Source: Parus major (taxonomy: Eukaryota; Chordata; Aves; Passeriformes; Paridae). Taken from it: a stretch of 64,000 bases of DNA. The first letter of the stretch is position 1. Each line of letters opens with the position of its first letter. The position numbers and the translations under genes were made by a program. The stretch covers positions 49,018,230 to 49,082,229 of the forward strand of contig NC_031799.1 in assembly GCF_001522545.3 (NCBI RefSeq), given 5' to 3'. Below, one piece after another: positions 8,997-22,464 of this stretch. A model generated the notes under the pieces. It was not told the DNA's origin. It saw only the letters and a program-made list of their open reading frames with translations, and searched no databases.

Positions 8997-11900
8997 GTGT
9001 TTTTCTAGATCTTATAACTAAGTATCAGAAATAAGGGCACTCACTCTGTATTCTAGACTCCAACACAAGGTCTCCAGAAGAGTACAGGACATGAGCCACA
9101 GCTAGGAAAGTGTTTTAATCTAAGCATGCTGAACCTAGCCTTCAAGGCAGGCAGAAACAGAGTACTGGGAAAGACATTTAAGCTGAGTATGAGTGCTGGT
9201 GAGGAGCTATGCATACATTTTGGTTTGCTTATTCCAAATTATTGCTTATTAGACCAGTTGTCTCTGGTCCCCTCCCTGCTGTTGTGCAGCTAGTGTTTAT
9301 GTGGATATGTACAGAACCACATCAGAAAACTCATTCACTCATTTCATAGGGAATCCTGCCTATCTGCTTCTAACCTGGGGCACCATTCTGATTGAATTTG
9401 CTGTGTTGGCACAACAGAATGATTAATGAAAGTCCAGCTGCTGAATGATGCTGGATTATATTACATAACTGATACCCCATGTTCTTCCAGTTCTTAAGAT
9501 ATGAGGCATCAGAATTAAGGGCCATGACTTAATTCCATCTTTTTGAAAGCATGTAGCTCTTCACTCAAAAATGCTAGATGAAGCACTCCAAATATAAACT
9601 ATCTAATCTATTAAATTTTTATTAAATCTACATTCTTGATTATTGGCTGGTGCAGATTTTCTGTGTCTATGGTTTTGAGTTTTTCGTTGGTGTCGTTGCT
9701 TATTTAGAGGCTTTTAGTTGAAGTCTGTAATTGTTACTACCTGTAGTCTGGTGAAAGTTAGTGCCTCCTAATTGTATGTGAATTAAACTTTTGTATTACA
9801 TCCACACTAGGGGGCTGTGTTGTTTTAACAATGTCTGTTTTGAGCAGTAATGTACTAAGCAGAGCCCAAACAACTTGTAAGCAGTACTTTTCCCTACATA
9901 ATAAAGTGAATGGGAGCAGAATAGTAAAGGGGAATGACTTGCAATTTAGACAAATATAGTATAGGAGCAAAGAAACTTTATTATCTGTGTGTTTTGATAA
10001 AAAATTGAAAGGTTGAAGGATGAAGTGATGCTCTTGTTGTCATGAGATGAGTGGAAAGGCTGAGACCTGGTTACTTCAGTCATGGCATGGCTCCTTACAC
10101 CTAGGATGCAATAACCCAGTTTGCTGGAACTGGGGACAGGTAGGTTGCTCTTCATCAAGATTTAGCAACCTGTAGCATTTTTTCTTCGTAAAGGGGGATT
10201 TTCTATAGAGAGCATATCCCAGTTTCACTGCATATCCCAGTGCTTCTACATAAGTCCCCCGTTTCTTTGACTGCACCAGTTCACATGTCGTCACTACAGG
10301 ACGTAAGATTGCTTTGCTACAGATATGGCACTCCTTAAACTATCATTTTATGAAGGAATTTGCTCTATATCCCAAATAAAATTGAGATGCATTGTTTGGT
10401 ATCTTCTCCAACTTGCTTTCCAGGCCTCATCAGGACATTGACATAGGGATATACTGGAGCTCAAGTAGATGCAGTATTGGAAAATAAACTGAAGTCACCT
10501 CCTGTCACTGTAAAGGTGGGTAATATCTTTTCTATCCTCAGTTTCTACTAAACCTTTTAAACATTTAACAGATCTAAAAAATTCTATTAATATATTACCT
10601 TCTTAAAAATGGGTGAGAAAAGGGTATTTTAAAGAAATGGTTTTTTTATGGAATATATCTTTGTATTGAAATATTGAAAAGCTATTGATGCTGTTGCAAG
10701 AAAGTTAGAATAGGCAGCATTTACTATAGCAGGACCTTATTTAGGCAATATAAACTTCCTTTAAATTACTGAGCCTTACTTTTTTACATTATTTGGATAC
10801 CTCTGAAGAGCTAGAACCCCTATCAGTGAGAGTCAGGTATCAGGATTAGACCATTCAAATATGTCTCTTCCTACCAAATACTAGCATTAGATCACATAAT
10901 AGTGGAGTTTCCTCACTTGCTTAACTAACTAATCTGCATATTCTTTTCAAAAATATAGAAGTAATATCTGCTTTGCAGTAGAGCACATGGAGAGAGCACA
11001 TGTTTTCATTGTTCATGAAGAATGCCTCCATATATATCTTGTCATAGTGATATTTGTCATAAGTAAATTACTCTGCTTTGGTGAAGTAAACATCTACTGG
11101 GATTGGTAGATGATGGTTTTACTGAATTTCTGGTTGATGCATCTTGTGTCCTTAGCATAAATAATGAGGCTCTGCAGGCATCTCTGTCTGTTTTGCTGGG
11201 TAGGGTACAACCTGGTGAATCCTGTTCCTTCTACTTTTTCTGATTTGGGATGTTGTAATAAAAACATTGTCTGCCTAACAACTGAGAATGAAGTTAACAA
11301 AGATTTTTATTGTCTCATTAAAAGAATTGCATGTCAAAAACGTAAATGCTTGAAACACTTTTCAGTGGACCATTTTTTTGCAAAAAAATATATTACTTCA
11401 CTGCCACTTAATGCTAAAATTTATATTGGGAAGCCAAACAGAAGAAAAAAAGGTGAGAACAAGGACCCCCTGGGCCCCTAATTATACCTCTGCTTGCTGC
11501 AGAAGAAAGGTAGTGTTGCCAGTATTTTTCACTAAATATCAACTGTCCAAAATGAATGAATTTACCTGAAGTGAGGGCCAGTGATGAATGGCAGCCCCTG
11601 AAATTGTTGGGATATAATATATACTTATCATTGCAAGCTGGAATCAGGGTCAGGAATTAATAGGAATTGTTTGACACAGCTGATGTGTAACCCTAGTTGG
11701 AATTGCAAGTCAGACTATCCCTTTAATCTTCTAAAATGGTTTTGGGTACAGTCATTTTAATTTATTGAAGTAACTTCCTAAGCAGATCTACAAATATCAA
11801 TTTGGTGCCAGTTTTGGTCTTCAAGACCAGAAGGTTTCACACTTACTCATTTTACCTTTTATATTTGAATTATTAATGAGAAGGTCCTTTCATGTTAATT

Positions 11901-12864
11901 GTAACATTAAGCAAAGAACAGAGAATCCTCTCACAAGGAACAAAAATTCTGTTTTCTGTTCTCATCATGTCTCAAATAAAGAACACATAGGAAACAAAGA
12001 GCAGGAGGAAAGATGGTACTGAACTGATTGTAGTTGGTTTTATATGTATCTGTGATTATATTGTGAAATGGCAGATACATTTACTACTAACATTCTAAAT
12101 TACATATATGCACATACACAAAAATTAGGAACTTTTATTTCTTACTTCTTTGTAAGCAGATGGGAGAAAATATTTGCTCTTTGCAGCTCCCTGTATTTTT
12201 ATTGGTAAAATGTTGCAATCAACACTTTATCTTAATATTAATTTCTTTTTTTTGTCCTCTCTCTACTAATATCTTTAACTACTGAATAAGATTAATAATC
12301 CCCATTTAGCTGCAGAAGTTTAATAAACAAAGTTTAATTAAAACAAGAGAAGCACAATAAACCTAAAGGGTCCATCCTTAGTACTGCAGATTCTAGTAAT
12401 ACTTTTCTGGTTTGTTGTGTGCTTTTAAAAATTGAGAAGGGAAGAAGACTGGAAGAGAACTTTAGGTTTTTGTATTTAATTGAACTAACAGCATGTGCTG
12501 ATAAGTAATAAATAACCGTGACACAGTGACTAGATAAATTGGTTTCCTCAAGCGGTGATTCATTCACTGTCTTCCATTGCTATCAGGTTAAGTGACAGAT
12601 TCTTTTTGTCAGCCTAAAGGAAAAATGTTCAATACTGTAACAACCTTCTTTTAATTCCTACCACAGCAGCCTTTAAAATGCATTGAATTAATATAAATAA
12701 AAATGCAGCAATTAAACAGAACTTGGGCTCCTCATTGACTTACAAATAAAATATGCAGAATCAGTTATCAAGAAAGCATATTGTGGTGATTCAGTGCACT
12801 TTTCTGGAAGAAACATTGCTGATTATAGGCAAGGTTCTTGAACTTTTGCAGAAGAAAGATTCTT
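8997..12864. other. Unique intergenic DNA
   Basis: About 3.9 kb with no recognised gene or transposable element. The longest open frame is 105 codons (11164-11481). It has no recognisable domain and its length is within chance. Confidence 0.5.
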
Positions 12865-13105
12865 GGTATTGAATGTGGACATCAGGACATCAGAAGGAAT
12901 TCTGGACACCAGGATAAGTTTCTTCACAGAAAGGTTTGTTAAACATTGGAATTGGCTGCCCAGGGAGGTGGTGGAGTCATCATCTGTGAAGATGATCACG
13001 AAACGATTGGGCAATGGTGTCTGGGTGACAAGGTGATGATCAGTCAAAAGTTGGATGACATGATATCAGAGGTCTTTTCCAAATAAAGTTTTCTGACCTT
13101 TCCAT
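12865..13105 (+). mobile_element. CR1 LINE 3'-end fragment
   Basis: Carries the typical CR1 3' blocks in order: a TTTCTTCACAGA segment (12919), GGAATTGGCTGCCCAGGGAG (12949-12968), a GTGGTGGAGTC segment, and the terminal ATATCAGAGGTCTTTTCCAA (13064-13083). The last bases are decayed and no clean terminal microsatellite remains. Confidence 0.85.
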
Positions 13106-15049
13106 CATGTAGTCCAACAGCAGTGTGATAGAGTAGCCTTGGAGGGATGATGCCAAAAGGAAATTATAACTTGCTCTTGTAATTCAGACTGTGTTTTATT
13201 ATGCAGTCAAATTATGCTTATACTCTGTAATTTTAAAAATTTGATTCCTTTCAGGTTTTTGATGTTGAAGAACCCAGCTGATCCCAAACCCATTTCATCA
13301 AAGATAATTGGGGTGGTTGTGAGCACATGCTTATAGAGGAGATGGCAGAGCTTGTTCATATGGCAGGCTCCTTGTTGCCTGGCTTTTTCTTAGAAACCTT
13401 ACCCTGACCCTTTACATGGCGAGGCACGTACTGGCACCATACTGCCTGCCATGCAGCACTTAGGAAACAGAAAAATGTTAGTGGAAAAGAGGGACTTCAA
13501 ATGTAGTACAGTTTTTAGATAAAATTAATATTGCCACTCTTTGCTTTGTAAGTGTTACAAAAGGCAGTTTCAAATCCTGGAAGGCATCCTCAAACTTTTT
13601 TGCCAACTCTAATTCTTTTTTAAGCAGTTTTACATTTTCCTTTGCCGAAGCTCTTCACTCACACAAGCACCCCTAACTAAAGCAGCAGCCAACATTGGTT
13701 GTAATACAAAGAGAAAGGTTTTCTAGTTGTTTTCTGTGTCCTTTAAAGAAGAGTGAATCTGACCACATTGAAAACTCTGTATAATATATTCTTAATGTCA
13801 CTCTGGTATTAGGGCAGGTTCTGACTGTAGCTTCTGCTTTTAGCTCAGCACCAGACTTGCAAACAATATTGAAATTACTCATTACTTATGACATTTCTCT
13901 CGAACACCTGTGTTTTATGCCTAACAGTATCCTTGCTGCATTTTCAGCTAATCATTGCTCTTTTCTGTTGTGTTTGTACTTAAAAATAAATATTAACCAT
14001 GTACAGGCTGTTATTATTGTCTGACATTTATCTAACCTTCTGATTTGCCTTTCCATCCAGTTGTTATGGAACTGTAAGGCACAGTTCTGCCCTGTACAAC
14101 ATTGGTTCAGGTCCAGAACACAATAAAGGACTGCTCTGTCTGTGCATCAGCATTGGCCATGCTGTTATTATGCCTTGACGGCTCCTAATGGTACTGCCCA
14201 ATAGTAGTACAAGTGGGACACCACCTTCTCAACACAGCAAGATTGTTCCTGCTCCACATAATCTTCCTTCTCTGTGTATGCTACAAAGTTATAGACATAA
14301 TGCCTGATTTGCTGGGCATGTGAATTTTTGATAACTCTACAGACCTGTCATGACAAAGACAGAATGAACTGAGTCAGTGCAAGTATCTCTTTTTTCAATT
14401 TTCTGTATTATGCCACTTTATAGTTGTAACCTGTACAATTCCATACCTTTGTTTCCTTTTGACTTAGGTTTCTTTCCCTCCATAAGCTCTCTTCCTAGAC
14501 TTTATTTTTGCCTTTTCGTTACCCAAAGGTTAATATATATATTTTCTAATTTTTTGGTTAGAATAAAACCTCTGACCCATATTTACTATTTAAAAAAAAC
14601 ACAAAAAGTTATTTAGTGCTCAAAGTTCTCAGAATAAAAGGATCAAATGTTGTAACTGAGCTTACCTACATTCTGTTGAGACCAGAGGATTGTCACAAAT
14701 CCTGACTTAATTGTATTAATTTTTATAAATGTCCATACTTATTCTTTCTGTAGCTTTTCTTCTGTTTCAGTCACTGAGAAGCTGCAACTTCTGGCAGACT
14801 GAAGAGCCCTCAGTTACCAGGTTTGTGCTTCCTAAGCTGTGCTTAAGAGCAGTGATCAATGCATCCACTAACCTGCTTCTAATAAGGTAAAAAGATGGAG
14901 ATCCCTAAAACCTTCCTCTGCACTGCACCTTTTCCAGTTATTTAATTCATCCTTAATCAGGTCTTCCAGGAATCCTCTCTAACATTCTGATATCCTCTGT
15001 TTTGAGGAGTAATTGAGAACACTGAATCAGTGTACGATCCTTAAGGCCA
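13106..15049. other. Unique intergenic DNA
   Basis: About 1.9 kb of sequence in which I recognise no gene, RNA or mobile element. Confidence 0.5.
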
Positions 15050-15375
15050 GCAGTGACCTCAGGAGGTTTCTGCTCTGCCCCCCTCCACCTGGCTCAGCCA
15101 CAGAATCATACCAGGTTTCAGAGCATTGTCCCACGGGGGCTGGAAACCCTCCAAGGAGGGAGACAGCACCACCTCCCAAACCATACAGCCAGCTGTGGCT
15201 TCTCCTATGGAGAAAAATATTTCCCTTACCTCCAGGTTCTCTGTCCTTGTTTGGCTTTGTGCCCAGCAGGACACAGGACCTTATCCTCAGGTCTGTGCCA
15301 GGCCCCACTGGCAATGCTGCTGGGGCTCTGCCTGACTGGAACACAGCTGAACAGTGCTACTGCCTCAAGTGCATG
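15050..15375 (-). mobile_element. Diverged CR1 LINE fragment, antisense
   Basis: A GC-richer island. On the minus strand it shows CR1-like 3' blocks: a 'ggaggtggtgctgtctccctcc' equivalent at 15152-15173, a 'ggagggtttccagcccc' equivalent at 15138-15154, and a 'gggcacaa' equivalent near 15260. The overlapping open frames here (up to 135 codons, on both strands) are by-products of the repeat's composition and not genes. Divergence is high, so other LINE families are possible. Confidence 0.5.
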
Positions 15376-18317
15376 GGAGGCATGGTGGATCCTTTCTTTT
15401 ACATATCCTGGTCTCTGTGATGGACATGATAACTAGAGAGATTATTTATTAGCTCTAGCACACCTGCCAGCTAGAAAGTACATGTCTGTTCTCCACTCCT
15501 TGATAATTTGTTAATTTTCTCTACTCAGGCATGTTCTCCTGCAGTAGTGTCCCACCTTATGAATTGCAACTGTCCTGGATCTGGGATCCACAGCATTTTT
15601 TGTCAGCTCCTAGGTTTTATTTTTGTAAGCCCATGATGTAAAATCCTCATTCTTCTTGATTTAGAGCTCTGCATTCAGAATGAATGAGAATTTGAATGAA
15701 CTGTACTGTGGAGCAGGGCATCCTAAGATCTCTTTTACTGAGCTGGTCAGCTAAGGCATAGAAATTTGAATTCCACTCCACAAAGCTACCCAAATGTCAT
15801 GCTGACTATTGGAGTGGATATCCTTTTTTAGCTGCTGTTCTGTGAGCTTGAGGTTCCCACCTTATTCTTTATTTTCTCAATAAAATGGGCATCAGGCATC
15901 CTTTTCTCTGTGTCTTCATGATGTCTTGCTTTGCTCTCAGTCTACTGTTTGGTGATGGCAGAACTACCTCTTTCATACCTATGAGAGAAAACTGACACTC
16001 TCTTATGGGAAAACTGATAACCTGTAAAACTTCTTGTTTTGGCATATTAATTTTGGTCTTGCAGACTCGCCTCTGAGACTAGAGGTGTTGTGCAGTTACA
16101 GTAAATACAAGTGGGGTTTTCACAGTAAAAGAACTCATGCACCTCCACAGGTCAGTTTCCTCTGCAGTTGTGTTCAAACTAGTTATTATCTTTTTACTTT
16201 CCCTGCACCTTTTTCTCATACCTCCTTGCTCCCGTCTCTTTGGTTTTAGGTTATGGCTCAATCTCTCTGTGAAGGCTTTTGCTAGCAATGTTTTGATCTC
16301 TTGGACCACCCTATATGCCTTCCCAGAAAAATAGAATTTTTTTTTAATGTCATTAAAATACAGCCAGTTCTTGAGGTAAACTTGAGACTTTTATGGAGGA
16401 AACAATTAGAAATATCATCCCTACCTGCCAGACATTCTTCCTGACCTTGTCCTTTTCATATCTTTTTTTCTCTTCCTTCTCTGTTTGAGAAGAGTCTAGT
16501 TTTAATGAGCCCTATCTTTCACTCAGCTAATGAGAAAGGATTTTTGTTGTTCATAGCCAACAACGCTTTTATTGGCAGCAACTAGATGTTAACATACTAT
16601 GTGGTCTATGGGGAAAAAGGTATTGAGCAGATGTTTTATATAGGTGAAAGAGAGAAAAAAAAGAGGATCTATTGTTTTTTACAGAGAATTGGTTGGATTT
16701 GTGACCTAAGTTATAAATTTCAAAGAAGGTGGTAATAAGATTTCTCGGTGGTTTTAATATAATATTGTCCTCAATACAGAACTGAAAAATTCCAATATGC
16801 ATTTACCTTTAAAAAAATATGCTTTCATAAATTCTTAGGACTAGTAGAGTATAGTAGAATTTTTCTCAAAATTGGGTATAGAAAGTTTTTCTGCTGTACA
16901 TATTTTACTTTACAGTGTTCAAAGCATGTTTTGGTACCCAGATGGTGGAAAGTTTCAAGCAGAAAGAAAGCTTGTCATGGGGTGTCTAAGTAGTGAATAG
17001 CATTAACAAATATTTAAGGGTCTATATTTCTACTAGTCAAGAATTAAAAACTGAGGCAGAGTGTTTACAATAGCTTGGCACCCATATTATTTTTTTTTAG
17101 AAGGGCATTGAGACTCCTCATTAGAGTTTTTGTCATATGTCCCCTACCGTAGCATAAGTCCTCTTCTTCCACATAAGACCAATTATTTCCAAATAACTGG
17201 CCTATCATTCTCCATACTGTTTGAATTACTTGCTTTTATAGATTATTATATAAAAAGAGAAGAATTTTCTGAACAGTGTTGTGCTTGTTTATACAGTATG
17301 ATGCTCTGACTCAATATTGCCTTTACATTTCATGTATTTTTGTCACTGAAAATATTTATTTTGATGACACTGCTAATGAATACACTGCTGTCATATTTAG
17401 ATATATATTTCAGGGGCCATCTGCAAAGAATCAGGAACAGATTTCTACATACTTTTTTAGACTGCCTGAATTTGTATGCTAGTCATACTGCAAAATTCAA
17501 CTGAGGGGTGATTCCTTTTGTCAAATTTTAGGCATGCTGTTATTTCAGGTCTACAAATTTTTTTGTGGCTCAGAAATGCAGCAGAAGTGTTGGCTTGTGA
17601 AGGTTTTAACAGCTACAAAAGCCTGTTTCCATGTGGCTAAAGTGGAATAAAAGCACACTACTACTGGTTCCCATGTGTTCAAATATGCTCAGCATGTATG
17701 TTCATACATACATAAACAATAAGCCTCTCTTTTTACCAGCAGATGGAGGTAGCAAAGATTGCCCCTGGGAAAGGAATGACTAGAAAACAATATGGGACGC
17801 TGGATGGATGAGTTCACTGCACAAAGGTTCTTGAAAGAAAAATCAGAAACAACTCATGGCCAGGATTGATGAATTTAGTGGCTGCCAATGTTTTCATTCC
17901 ATGAAAACCCACTGCCATAGTATGTGAAAGCTGAGTGGACTCATTTGATGAATATGCTTGAACTAAACATTCTTTAGGCAGGATTCTCTTCTGAATCCCT
18001 GCATTTTGCTGAAAGGGTCAGGGAGAATCATTGATTCCACAAAAATATGTTTATTTTAGTAGCTGCTTAATATGAGTTTCTCTATAGCTGTAGAGGGAAT
18101 AATAGACAAGACATTGCAAGAGATTTGGTGTACATTTTAATTTCTCCATCTGTAAATGGAAACATTTTAAGTAATGGCAGAAATAATGTTGGCTTATGTA
18201 TTTTGATAGGTAGGATGTGAGCAAAGCAGGATGTATTTCTTTCTTAATAAAATAATTTTGTGTTACACCAATGCATTCATAATTTTTTAAGAGGTAATGG
18301 AAGATTAAAACATGAGT
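15376..18317. other. Unique intergenic DNA
   Basis: About 2.9 kb. Short T-rich runs occur near 16340 and 17090. No gene, RNA or transposable element is recognised. Confidence 0.5.
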
Positions 18318-18545
18318 AGAACACCTCTTCTGTGAAGACAGATTGAGGAAGTTGACAGTGTTCAGCCTGGAGAAAAGAAGGTTGCCTGGAGATTTCATAG
18401 CATCATTCCAGTATCCCAGGGTAGCCTACAAGGAAGCCAGAGAGGGAATCTTTGTCAGGAGCTGTAGAAACAGGACAAGAGTCAATGGCTTCAAACTGAG
18501 AGTAGGTTTGAATTAGATATTACAAGGAAATTCTTTACTGAAAGT
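18318..18545 (+). mobile_element. CR1 LINE fragment lacking its 3' end
   Basis: CR1 3'-region blocks in order: GAAGACAGATTGAGGAAGTT (18334-18353), GTTCAGCCTGGAGAA (18360-18374), ACAGGACAAGAG (18471-18482), and a final TTCTTTACTGAAAG. The copy stops before the region that normally carries the last ~200 bases and the terminal microsatellite. Non-CR1-like sequence (18546-18664) follows. Confidence 0.8.
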
Positions 18546-18664
18546 TGTGTCACTGTAACTGTGGGACAACACAGGGAATAATGCCCCAGCATCTCATACT
18601 CCTTAAACTGACATTTCCCTTGGAACAACAGTCTGTGGCATGGTATCTTAACATCTGCCAAGCT

Positions 18665-19415
18665 CTGAAATTTAACAAGACCAGGTACATCTGGGATGGG
18701 GCAGCTCTGGTTGTGTGTATAGACTGGGGAATGAGAAGCTGAAGGGCATCTCCATGGAAAGGGACCTGGTTGATTTCAGGCTGAACACGAGTCAGCAGTG
18801 CCCTGGCAGCCATGAGTGCCACCTGTGTCCTGGGGTGCATCAGGCACAGCATCACAGCTGGGCAAGGGAAGGGATTGTCCTGCTCTGCTCTGAGCTGAGC
18901 ACCTCAAGTGCTGGGGAGCGGTTTGGGTGTCACAGTACAAGAAAGACAATGAGCTGTTAGAGTGTCCAAAGGAGGGCATGAGGATGGTGAAGGGCCTTGA
19001 GGTGAAGCCATATGAGGAGTGGCTGAGGTCACTTGGTCTGTTCAGCCTGGAGAAGACTGAGGGGAGACCTCACTGCAGCTCCAGCTTCCTTGTGAGAGGA
19101 AGAGGAAGGGCAGCACAAATCTTTTCTCTGTGATGACAGTGACAGGACCTGAGGGGATGGCCTGAAGTTGTGTCATGGGAGATTTAGGCTGGATATCAGA
19201 AGGTTCTTCACTCAGAGGGGAGGTTGGGCACTGGAACGGAGTCCCCAGGGAAGTGGTCACAGCACCAATGCTGACAGAGCTTGAGAAGCATTTATACAAT
19301 GTTCTCAGGGACATAGTGTGATTCTTGGGGATGTCCTGTGCAGGGCCAGGAGCAGGACTTGATGATCCTGATGGGTCCCGTTCAACTCAGCATATTCCAC
19401 GATTCTCTAATTCTA
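18665..19415 (+). mobile_element. CR1 LINE, 5'-truncated with intact 3' end
   Basis: A long, well-preserved CR1 tail. Blocks include TTTAACAAGACCAGGT (18671), GGTGCATCAGGCACAGCATC (18834-18853), GGTCTGTTCAGCCTGGAGAA (19035-19054), and GACTTGATGATCCTGATGGG (19357-19376). A terminal ATTCCACGATTCTCTAATTCT-like tail ends near 19415. The subfamily differs from the copies at 22.5 and 54.1 kb. Open frames in it (up to 101 codons) are antisense or frameshifted by-products. Confidence 0.9.
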
Positions 19416-20302
19416 ATACACATTGCATCATGGAACTGTACATTCATCTGTTTATCCCAGTGACAGTTTTTAGCAGAGGAATTGTTAGTCCATTTCCTGC
19501 GCGCACCATTTCTGTAACATATCAAGTTGTTGAATTATAGTTCTAGAAGTAATTTCTTGCTAGGTTGACCTGTGTGATCAAAGCCAAAAAGTCGCTTTTG
19601 TCACTACTCAGAGGTCATTGAGGCCTTTGGAAAATGACACTCCTAGACATGTATTAACCAGATTAAGTCTTTGTAAAATTCCCACAGCAGTCTGAACAGG
19701 TCTCTTGAAGAAGGTGACTGAGCTTTCTCATCAAATAAAAATGGATACTATACAGCCTAGAGTCACTCCTGGCCACAGCAGTGGAACACAGTACTTAGAG
19801 AATTCACAGTGTGTAGCTGGAAAACGTGTGCTTTTGGTGGATTTGATGGAGAGCTCGTTCAGGCTTTGCAACACTGTGCCTGAAGGGTTTTCTGTAAGGT
19901 GGAAGAATGAACTGCACAACTTTGCAGGCTCTGTTTGTAGTGATGCTTCTTGCTCTTTAACAATCAAAACAAAGTTGTGTTTTTAGCAGAGATATTACAG
20001 GAATTAGCATATAAAAAATGCAAGAGAAAGACAAGAAACTGTTCAAGCTGTTTTGCTTCTGATATAATTTTTCAAATGAGTTGACTTTTCTCTAGGGGAA
20101 GGCAAATTATTGCATATGAATGTGAATAAGAATTGACAAATTCTTCTGTGCCTGTCACAGTCGTTTGAGAAATGCCCAGCTTGCTCTTCCCATCTTCTTT
20201 TATACCAAGAGGAAAAATAGTTGAGGGAGGGATCTGAAACCCACAGGTTTCAAATGTCTCCTTTTGACCAATAAGTCTGATGTAAGTCCACCCAGGATTA
20301 CC
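19416..20302. other. Unique intergenic DNA
   Basis: About 0.9 kb. It holds a 93-codon open frame (19705-19986) with no recognisable similarity. Confidence 0.5.
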
Positions 20303-20450
20303 TGTTATGGTTTCTTAGGTCTTTGTGGTGGCACATTTGCACCTCGGGAAAGCCTCTAACCTTGAGTGCGCCACCTGGCAGAATAGCATACACGGAGCGT
20401 TGTAGTAAATTTTATTAATCTGCCATCCTAATCTCCTAAAAAGAGATTTG
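20303..20450 (-). mobile_element. Possible LTR 3'-end fragment
   Basis: A short stretch with several CpGs (20343-20399) in otherwise CpG-poor DNA. Read on the minus strand it has AATAAA (20411-20416), then a CpG-containing ~100 bases, and ends ...CATAACA at 20303, like an LTR R-U5 end. I cannot match it to a named family, so this is inference from layout only. Confidence 0.3.
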
Positions 20451-21011
20451 ACCTCATTCTGACTTAATTGATGTTTACAGACCCTCTACATTTAGTATAA
20501 TTTGCAGCTTTCACAAATGTAATATTTATTCACTCTAAAATGGAATACAAGAAGGCTTTAAATAGAGCCGAGACTGACAGAGTTCCTTTTCCATGAGTAT
20601 CTGGATACCTTTGAAAATTTACAGCACTGTCTTTCACTTCTAACTCTTCCATTCAGATTCTGTAAAAGATTGGTTTTTGTCCAAACAAAATTGAGTGAGT
20701 TTTGAGGTAAGTTTCCTTAAAAATGCTGAAACCTGAAAACACAAAAATGCTTTATCAACATCCAAGTACAGTCCATCTAGTCCCATGTTCCCTCTATTTT
20801 CCAATCTTAGAGGTCAAATAACAGGAAAAAATGGTTCCATTTGGTCATATTTTATCTTTAGATCTTTGGTCTGGTGCTGTAGCCAATCAGATATGGGAAT
20901 GAACCTCTGTGCTAGCTCAAGCAGTTGCTTTCTGAAGGGTGAGTAAAACCTGTGCTCCTCCTGTGAAGAACTGCTAACAGAAGGAGAAAAAAAGTTCTAA
21001 AAATGCTCTAG

Positions 21012-21035
21012 TTCAGTTCAGCAATCTGAACTGAA
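21012..21035. repeat. Perfect hairpin, 10-bp stem, 4-base loop
   Basis: The arms TTCAGTTCAG (21012-21021) and CTGAACTGAA (21026-21035) flank the loop CAAT. Confidence 0.8.
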
Positions 21036-22183
21036 TGCAGAAATCTCTATACTTTGAACTGACACCACACTTCAACCATTAGTTCCTGAAGTTTTTGAAC
21101 TGTCTTCATATTTTTGTCCTTCATTTTTTCCCGCTATTGGTCAGCTTTGTATGTATGAGATGGTGATTAGCAAGACAGCTTATCAGGGAAAAGCAGTGTG
21201 GCACTTGTTAGCTTTTCTATGCAGGAAATTTGAGAAAGAAGTGAAACTGAGCTCAAACATGATGAATCAGGATTTCAAAATTCTTGAAAATTATATTCTG
21301 GAAAATGTTAAAAAACATATTTGCTTAATCATAAAGTACTTTTTATTTGTTTTATTCATTTTTAATGTTGGACTGATGTCTTTAACATCTTTCTCACAGA
21401 TGGGACTAAAAACTTATTTTGGAAATACAAACTCAAAACGAGGATTTCCCTGTGCCACATGGCTGCAGTAGCAGAGGCTTTATCAACATAAGATTCTGTG
21501 ATATTTGTGATAAAATCACACATATTTCTTCAAGCTTGACAGTTAGATCCTTTAGTGCCCAGATTTGTATGTACTGACAATGTCAATAGGCTGTTAAAAT
21601 TTTCCAGGCAGATAAAATCAGTAAAGATTCATGAGAGATATATTTAGCCAGTGGTTTGATCATCTGACTCTTGCCATTATTTGGAGGACTATGTCTATTT
21701 TTTTATTTTTTTTCAAAGTTTTCTTGGTTTCTGCTTTCTGAAAGTGCACTTTACAGAGTGGAGAGCATTTCTGTTTCCTCAGTTTGGATTTCAAGCCACC
21801 TTTACTTTAAATTCTGTCACCTTACACTAGAGGTTACTTTTCTTTTGTTGCAGTTATGCATTACCCTGCAAGCTCAAACCAACCTGTGATAGTTATGGCT
21901 CTCTCCTCTTTGTTTTTCTTTATTTGCTAGCTTTTCTTCTTAAGCTTCTGTGTCTCTGAACTGTTCATCCATGGCTTTTGCACTGACTTCCCCTTCTCCT
22001 TATATTTTTCTTTTTTTTGCATTCTTATTTTTCAGAAAAGTTGATGTCTGATATGTGTTAATTGTATAGCCTCCCCTTGTCTGCCTTCTATACATTTTTC
22101 CCCACCAGCATCTATGTAAGGTTATCCTGCTTTACTTAGAGACACTGCTCATTTGGCCAACTCTATGTCTCTCTGGACTCCTA

Positions 22184-22220
22184 GAAATCATTCCTGTAAT
22201 CTCTGAAATCATTCCTGTAA
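22184..22220. repeat. Tandem duplication, 21-base unit, 1.8 copies
   Basis: GAAATCATTCCTGTAA at 22184-22199 is repeated exactly at 22205-22220, separated by TCTCT. Confidence 0.9.
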
Positions 22221-22464
22221 CACAGAGGAGGTGGGGCTCTGTGCTGTAATCTTTTTAGGGGACTTGGCAGCCCTGGTGTCATCCTGAAGCAGAACTGATG
22301 CAGAAGCAGATGCAAGCAGAACTGATGGGGGCAGGGATGGGGAGGCATTAGCTATTTTACTTTTTCACTTGTTTCTTGTGCATTTACTTTGATCTGTCTG
22401 TCACAGCTGTTGGAGGTTGAGCAAGACTACAAGGGGTTATGTGACAACAGCCAAAGGAGAGGAG

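Larger units (their letters stand above)
20451..22464. other. Unique intergenic DNA with small repeats
   Basis: About 2 kb. It contains a perfect 10-bp hairpin (21012-21035) and a 21-base tandem duplication (22184-22220). No gene is recognised. A 106-codon frame at 21151-21471 has no similarity that I know. Confidence 0.5.

Noticed and set aside
15013..15436. Overlapping open frames up to 135 codons on both strands
   Set aside because: They lie in a GC-richer, CR1-like antisense fragment. Open frames on several strands at once reflect composition, not a gene.
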